Source: G965276765 sp965276765
GTDB lineage: Bacteria; Actinomycetota; Acidimicrobiia; Acidimicrobiales; Palsa-688
Direction of reading: 5' to 3'
NCBI GenBank assembly: GCA_965276765.1
Contig: OZ255627.1
Coordinates: 1,116,001-1,180,000, forward strand
DNA: 64,000 bases
Position 1 is the stretch's first letter. Every line of letters begins with the position of its first letter. The position numbers and the translations under genes are program-made. Under the pieces are notes generated by a model, which saw only the letters and a list, made by a program, of their open reading frames with translations, ran no database searches and was not told the origin of the DNA. Shown here in pieces: positions 60,133 to 64,000 of the stretch.

Positions 60133-60248
60133 CGGCCCATGGTAAGGGGCAAGGGGAATTGAGCGGCCTGGATGAACGACCCGGTTCGTCTCCCCGGTCC
60201 GCCCCGAGTGCCGCTCGCCACACGATGGCCTCATTTTTCGATGGACCC

Positions 60249-60292
60249 TTGACACGATCGTCAGATGAGCGTATAGTCGAACATACGTTCGA
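60249..60292 (+). promoter_or_regulatory. SOS promoter with perfect LexA box, HNH gene 2
   Basis: TTGACA (60249-60254), 17-nt spacer and TATAGT (60272-60277) form a near-ideal vegetative promoter. TCGAACATACGTTCGA at 60277-60292 is a perfect palindromic LexA box covering the end of the -10 and the start region. LexA should repress the HNH gene that starts 53 nt further on. Confidence 0.85.
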
Positions 60293-60344
60293 AGTCGACG
60301 CACGACTTCCTCCCAGATGGCGCCAAGCGGAGGGAGGGCAAAAC

Positions 60345-61745
60345 GTGGAGTCCGCCGAGCTGTTCGAGCTGTGCCGTCGCATCGAGACGTTCGTGGGCCG
60401 ATTCCGCCCCGAGCTGTACTCCGGGTCCGACGCCGCCCGCCTCGTCGACGTGTTCGCCAAGATCGAGCACCTCGGCGCGGCCGGCAAGGTCCTCGCCGCC
60501 GCCCGAACGGTCAAGGCCAACGGATGGCAGGCGTCGGGCGAGGCCAGCGCCGAGGACTGGCTGGCCCGCGCCACCGGCGCCTCCCGCTCGGCGGCGGCCA
60601 CGACTCTCGATACCGGCCACCGCCTCCGACACCTCCCCGACACCGAGCAGGCCCTGCGGGCGGGGGAGCTCTCCGAGACCCAGGCGTCGGCCGTGACCTC
60701 GGCCGGCAGCGCCGACCCGACCGCCGAGCGCAAGCTGCTTCTCGACGCCAGGCAGCAAAGCGTGGCCGCCCTGCGCAAGACCGCCCATGCCGTTAGGCAA
60801 AACGCCCGGCGCGACAACCTCGTCGATCGCAACGCCATCCACCGCACCCGGTACCTCAGGCACTGGACGGCGGATGACGGCGCCTTCGAGGGCCGGTTCC
60901 GCCTGACCCCTGACCATGGTGCCATCGTCCTCGCCGCCCTCAGGCCCCACCGAGAGGCGGCGTTCAATCAGGCCCGAAGCGACGGGCGCAGCGAGACGAC
61001 CGACGCCTACGACGCCGACGCGCTCGTCGACATGGCCCGAGCTTCGAGCGCCGCCGCATCTCGACCGCCCGACCCGGAGGCCGCCGATTCCGGTGGCAGC
61101 GCCGATCCCGGCGGCACCGATCCCGGCGGCACCGATTCCGGCGGCACAGACACGAGCGGCCGTGGTCTCAACCCGACCGCAACCATCAACGTCAGAGTCG
61201 ACCGCAGCGCGCTGCTCCGTGGCCACACCGTCCCCGGCGAGACCTGCGAGATCGAAGGCATCGGCCCCGTTCCCGTCGAGACCGTCAGGGCCGCGTCCAC
61301 CGACGCCGTGCTCAAGGCCATCCTCGTCGACGGACCCCGCATCGTCGACGTCCGCCACGTCGGGCGGCTGATCCCCACCAAGCTCCGGATCGCCTTGCAG
61401 CAACGAGACGCGATGTGCGCCGTCCCGGGCTGCGAAGCGACCCACCACCTCGAGATCCATCACCTCCGACCCTTCGGCCTCGGTGGAGAGACCAGCCTTG
61501 ACAACCTCGCCAGGGTCTGCTCCCGTCACCACGACCAGATCACCTACCAAGGGGCCGCCCTAACCGGGCACCATCCGCACTGGCACTGGCACCCGCCCGG
61601 CTCGCCCGGGCATACAGAGCGAACGAACCCGGACCCACCGGGCGAGCCGACGCGCCCTTCCAGCCCGAAACCGGTGGTACCGGCGGCCCCGGCACCCAGG
61701 ACAGCCGTCGCCGTTCCCACGCTGTTTCCCGGGGGACCGCCATGA
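60345..61745 (+). CDS. DUF222/13E12-family HNH endonuclease, second copy
   Basis: 466 residues from GTG 60345, preceded by GGAGGGAGGG. DUF222 helical region (LLLDARQQSVAALRKTAHAVRQ), a Gly/Thr/Asp tandem-repeat linker, then HNH: CAVPGC, LEIHHLRPFGLGG, LDNLARVCSRHH. The tail is Pro-rich. LexA control is strongly indicated by the upstream box. The paralogue at 9136-10359 has the same order but low identity. Role in DNA repair or mobility unproven. Confidence 0.88.
   Translation: MESAELFELCRRIETFVGRFRPELYSGSDAARLVDVFAKIEHLGAAGKVLAAARTVKANGWQASGEASAEDWLARATGASRSAAATTLDTGHRLRHLPDTEQALRAGELSETQASAVTSAGSADPTAERKLLLDARQQSVAALRKTAHAVRQNARRDNLVDRNAIHRTRYLRHWTADDGAFEGRFRLTPDHGAIVLAALRPHREAAFNQARSDGRSETTDAYDADALVDMARASSAAASRPPDPEAADSGGSADPGGTDPGGTDSGGTDTSGRGLNPTATINVRVDRSALLRGHTVPGETCEIEGIGPVPVETVRAASTDAVLKAILVDGPRIVDVRHVGRLIPTKLRIALQQRDAMCAVPGCEATHHLEIHHLRPFGLGGETSLDNLARVCSRHHDQITYQGAALTGHHPHWHWHPPGSPGHTERTNPDPPGEPTRPSSPKPVVPAAPAPRTAVAVPTLFPGGPP
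61083..61145 (+). repeat. 15-nt tandem repeats in the second HNH linker
   Basis: Unit (A/G)CCGAT(C/T)CCGG(C/T)GGC repeats at 61101-61115, 61116-61130 and 61131-61145, with a diverged copy from 61083. It encodes GGTDPGGTDSGG, keeping the frame, and lies between DUF222 and HNH domains. Confidence 0.85.
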
Positions 61746-61789
61746 GCCGGGCGCCCACCGAGAGCCAGACGGCCCGGCGGCCGGGCGGG

Positions 61790-62188
61790 TCACGGAGATC
61801 CGAGCAGATCCCAACGGTTGCCGGCGACATCGACAAACACGGCGACCCGACCGTAAGGCTCCGTCCGCGGCGCCGACACGAAGGCAACGCCGGCGTGACG
61901 CATCCGCTCGTAGGCGGTATCGAAGTCCTCCACCCGGAGGAAGAAACCAACGCGCCCGGCCACCTGCGTGCCGACGACCGCCGACTGATCGTCACCGTCG
62001 GCTCTGGCGAGCAGGATCCCCGTCTGCGCGTCGGGCGGTCGTACCACCACCCACCGCTTCGGCTTCCCACCGGTTGTCGTCGCCGCCGGCGAGTCCTCGA
62101 CCAACTCGAAGCCGAGCGCGTCCACGAAAAAGGCGATGGCGGGGTCATAGTCATCGACGACGATGGCGGTCAGCTCCAGATGCGGCAT
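61790..62188 (-). CDS. VOC-family (glyoxalase/dioxygenase fold) protein
   Basis: 132 residues from ATG 62188. One pair of beta-alpha-beta-beta-beta modules: LTAIVVDDYDPAIAFFVDALGF and GVAFVSAPRTEPYGRVAVFVDVAGNRWDLL. Metal ligands of glyoxalases are not all evident, so binding (for example of antibiotics) or isomerase activity is possible. Convergent with the HNH gene, 44 nt apart. Confidence 0.85.
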   Translation of the reverse strand: MPHLELTAIVVDDYDPAIAFFVDALGFELVEDSPAATTTGGKPKRWVVVRPPDAQTGILLARADGDDQSAVVGTQVAGRVGFFLRVEDFDTAYERMRHAGVAFVSAPRTEPYGRVAVFVDVAGNRWDLLGSP

Positions 62189-62278
62189 GCACTGAAGCCT
62201 GCCGCAGCTGACGGGTCGCCGCCCCGAGGTAGGCAGCGTCGTGGTCGAGTCGAGCCCCCGGTCTGGGACACTTGGGGC

Positions 62279-62875
62279 GTGACGCTCCACGATCCCGGGA
62301 GGACCCGGGGGCGCCTGTTGCGGCGGGGCCGACGGCTCGAGGTGGTCACCCTGGGCTGGAACGTCGTCGGGATCGTCGTGCTCGCCCTCGCCGCCATCGG
62401 CGCCCGATCGGTGGCGCTGGCCGGCTTCGGTCTCGACAGCCTCATCGAGATCGGAGCGTCCACGGTCGTGCTGTGGGAGCTCGCCAATACCGCAGAGGAT
62501 CGCCAGCGCCGAGCCCTGCGGCTGATCGGCGCGGCGTTCGTGGCCCTGGCCGTCTATCTGGCAGTGCAGAGCACGGTCGTGCTCGTCGCCGGCTACCACC
62601 CCCGCCACAGTCTCCTCGGGATCGTGTGGACCGCCGTCACCGCGGCCCTCATGTTCGCGCTGGCCGCCGGCAAGGCTCGCACCGGTGCCGCCCTCGACAA
62701 TCCCGTCCTGCGCACCGAGGGCCGGGTGACCGCCATCGACGGGATCCTGGCCACCGCGGTGCTGATCGGCCTCGTCCTCAACGCCGCCCTGGGTTGGTGG
62801 TGGGCCGATCCCGCCGCCGGCTACGTCCTCGTGTACTACGGCGCAAGGGAGGCCCGGGCTGCGTTCGCTCACTGA
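62279..62875 (+). CDS. Cation-efflux-like membrane protein
   Basis: 198 residues from GTG 62279. About five helices. The early GFGLDSLIEIGASTVVLWEL resembles the CDF helix-2 metal region, with Asp and Glu in place, and a later IDGILATAVLIGLVLNA. The CDF cytosolic domain is absent. Divalent metal export is the family role; the short form may act as a partner of the second gene at 63020. Confidence 0.7.
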   Translation: MTLHDPGRTRGRLLRRGRRLEVVTLGWNVVGIVVLALAAIGARSVALAGFGLDSLIEIGASTVVLWELANTAEDRQRRALRLIGAAFVALAVYLAVQSTVVLVAGYHPRHSLLGIVWTAVTAALMFALAAGKARTGAALDNPVLRTEGRVTAIDGILATAVLIGLVLNAALGWWWADPAAGYVLVYYGAREARAAFAH

Positions 62876-62886
62876 GGGACCGCGAA

Positions 62887-62963
62887 GAAACAACGCGCGC
62901 GGCCGTAGGCCGCAAATGTGGTCGCACCAAGGTCTCATCGACAACGACCGCGCCCGTTGTTTC
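62887..62963 (+). promoter_or_regulatory. Long hairpin between two cation-efflux genes
   Basis: GAAACAACGCGCGCGG (62887-62902) pairs with CCGCGCCCGTTGTTTC (62948-62963), 15 of 16 bases, with a 45-nt loop that holds the small hairpin GGCC-GTA-GGCC. It sits 57 nt before the downstream start, so it could be a metal- or protein-responsive leader, or a processing signal between cotranscribed genes. No U-tract follows. Confidence 0.4.
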
Positions 62964-63019
62964 GTAGCGGGACCTGAGGCTGAGGTCCTGCGACGAAGCG
63001 ACCGAAGCGGCGGGCGGCG

Positions 63020-63643
63020 ATGAGCCGGGCCGCCCGCCTGAGGTTCGTGCTCGCCCTCAACCTCGTCCTCCTCGTCGGCCTGCTTGCCGTCGGGCTGTCC
63101 TCCCACTCGCTCGGGCTACTCGCCGAGGGCGCCGACTACCTCGCCGACGCCGCCGCCATCGGCCTCTCCCTCCTGGCCATCCGCCTCGCCGATCGCCCGC
63201 CGACGCCGAGGCGGCCCCATGGCTATCCGAGGGCGACGGCGCTCGCCGCCCTCGCCAACGGCGGCTGGCTCTTGATCCTCAGCCTGGCCGTCATCGCCGG
63301 CGCCATCGACCGGCTGGCGACTGGCGCTCGGGCCGTGGACGGTCTTGCCGTCCTGGTCGCAAGCGGCATCGCCGCCGCGGTCATGCTCGCGGGAGCGCTC
63401 GTGCTCGGTGCCGACCGGGATGGCGCCGACCTCAACCTCAGCGCCGTGCTCCTCGACACGGCCGCCGACGCCGCCACGGCGGCCGGCGTGGCCATCGCCG
63501 GCGCCGTCATCCTGGCGGCGGGTGGCCTGTACTGGCTCGATCCCGCCGTCGCCCTGGCCGTCTCGGCCATCGTGGCCTATCACGCCGTTCGCCTGCTCCA
63601 GCGGATCGGAAGGGTCCTGCGGTCGGCCCTGGGCAGAGTATGA
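63020..63643 (+). CDS. Cation diffusion facilitator-family transporter
   Basis: 207 residues with about six helices. CDF features: LGLLAEGADYLADAAAIGLSLLA (Asp-rich helix 2 metal site), HGYPRATALAALANG loop, and helix 5 LDTAADAATAAGVAIAG (second Asp pair). It lacks the cytosolic C-terminal domain, as some short actinobacterial members do. It would exchange Zn, Fe or Mn for protons. Start ATG 63020; 144 nt after the related gene, with a long hairpin between. Confidence 0.85.
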   Translation: MSRAARLRFVLALNLVLLVGLLAVGLSSHSLGLLAEGADYLADAAAIGLSLLAIRLADRPPTPRRPHGYPRATALAALANGGWLLILSLAVIAGAIDRLATGARAVDGLAVLVASGIAAAVMLAGALVLGADRDGADLNLSAVLLDTAADAATAAGVAIAGAVILAAGGLYWLDPAVALAVSAIVAYHAVRLLQRIGRVLRSALGRV

Positions 63644-63729
63644 AATACCGGAAGGTGATTGGTCATACTCGGCCTCGTACCTTTAGCGTTCCTGCGGGCA
63701 TCGACCGAAGGCGAAGGCAGAAGGGGACC

Positions 63730-64000
63730 ATGAGGCATCACCGTCGACCACTGGCGCTTCTCGCCGGAACCGCAGCCGCCGCGGCGGCGAGTTTGGTCGT
63801 CGGGGTGGTCCCGTCCTCGGCGGCGAGCGCGGCCACGGCGCCGAGCGCAGCCACGCGGAAGCCGGCGACCGCAACGAGCCCATCCACCCTGCCGGCGAGC
63901 TACCGCTACAACACGCGATGGGATGGGACCTGGGGCGCCACCCCGCCCCCAGCGCCGCCGGCCAACACGCCACCGCAGGTCGCCGCGCCCTCACCGGCCG
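63730..64000 (+). CDS. Exported protein, N-terminal part
   Basis: Runs off the right window edge. About 90 residues: signal peptide (RHHRRPLALLAGTAAAAAASLVVGVV, cleavage near SAASA), then an Ala/Thr/Pro/Ser linker and PASYRYNTRWDGTWGATPPP. GGGGACC precedes the ATG. The aromatic YNTRWDGTWG patch suggests a surface or wall-associated protein, but the main domain lies outside the window. Confidence 0.65.
   Translation, partial: MRHHRRPLALLAGTAAAAAASLVVGVVPSSAASAATAPSAATRKPATATSPSTLPASYRYNTRWDGTWGATPPPAPPANTPPQVAAPSPA

Overview
The window is high-GC DNA from an actinobacterium. Supporting traits are a mycothiol-dependent maleylpyruvate-isomerase-type enzyme, two DUF222/13E12-type HNH endonucleases with mycobacterial-type LexA boxes, a MarP-like membrane serine protease, many GTG starts and many 4-base stop/start overlaps. 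A deep lineage such as Acidimicrobiia is possible, but I cannot assign it from sequence alone. No rRNA, tRNA, CRISPR array or phage module was seen.

Layout. 1-5.2 kb: edge of an alcohol dehydrogenase, an S10 carboxypeptidase plus amidohydrolase pair, an isochorismatase-like hydrolase and an unknown gene. 5.23-8.19 kb: a patchwork mobile segment bounded by 26-bp inverted repeats, with a damaged IS110 transposase and remnants of a glycosyltransferase/nucleotidyltransferase operon. 8.2-12.8 kb: TauE exporter, SOS-type HNH gene, lipoprotein, MaoC, GNAT, DUF6157. 12.9-16.7 kb: ABC transporter and NarL-type two-component operon behind a structured, T-box-like leader. 17-22.3 kb: L,D-transpeptidase, then a carboxymuconolactone-decarboxylase gene with a LacI-family regulator and its probable operator, and a secreted phosphoesterase. 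22.2-30.4 kb: DinB, gamma-glutamyltransferase, DUF427 pair, broken toxin-antitoxin and deacetylase genes, and a membrane-protein/two-component operon. 30.5-39 kb: a second phosphoesterase, then a membrane redox cluster (ferredoxin, NuoF-like flavoprotein, ferric-reductase-like protein, ApbE, small anchor protein, cytochrome-b-like protein) next to an OmpR-type two-component system. 39-47.9 kb: third phosphoesterase, phosphodiester glycosidase, second L,D-transpeptidase, hydrolase, two methyltransferases, PHS-type phosphate transporter and PhoU. 48-54 kb: collapsed TetR/DHA2 locus, then response regulator, kinase and MarP-like protease. 54-64 kb: secreted proteins, Phd/VapC, dimethylformamidase-like protein, epimerase, PanE, second SOS-controlled HNH gene, VOC protein, two cation-efflux-type proteins and a truncated secreted protein.

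Common themes are the cell envelope and phosphorus. Three extracytoplasmic phosphoesterases, a phosphodiester glycosidase, a phosphate:proton symporter and PhoU lie within about 27 kb and would form a scavenging route if expressed together (inference). Four two-component systems each sit beside membrane or envelope genes. Signs of decay and rearrangement are frequent: IS110, GT2, VapC, deacetylase and DHA2 remnants.

The best candidates for something new are the redox cluster at 32.1-36.7 kb, the structured leader of the ABC operon, the inverted-repeat patchwork element, and two genes whose only plausible start is a CTG overlapping the upstream stop (CTGA). All product names come from motif reading; no database search was run.
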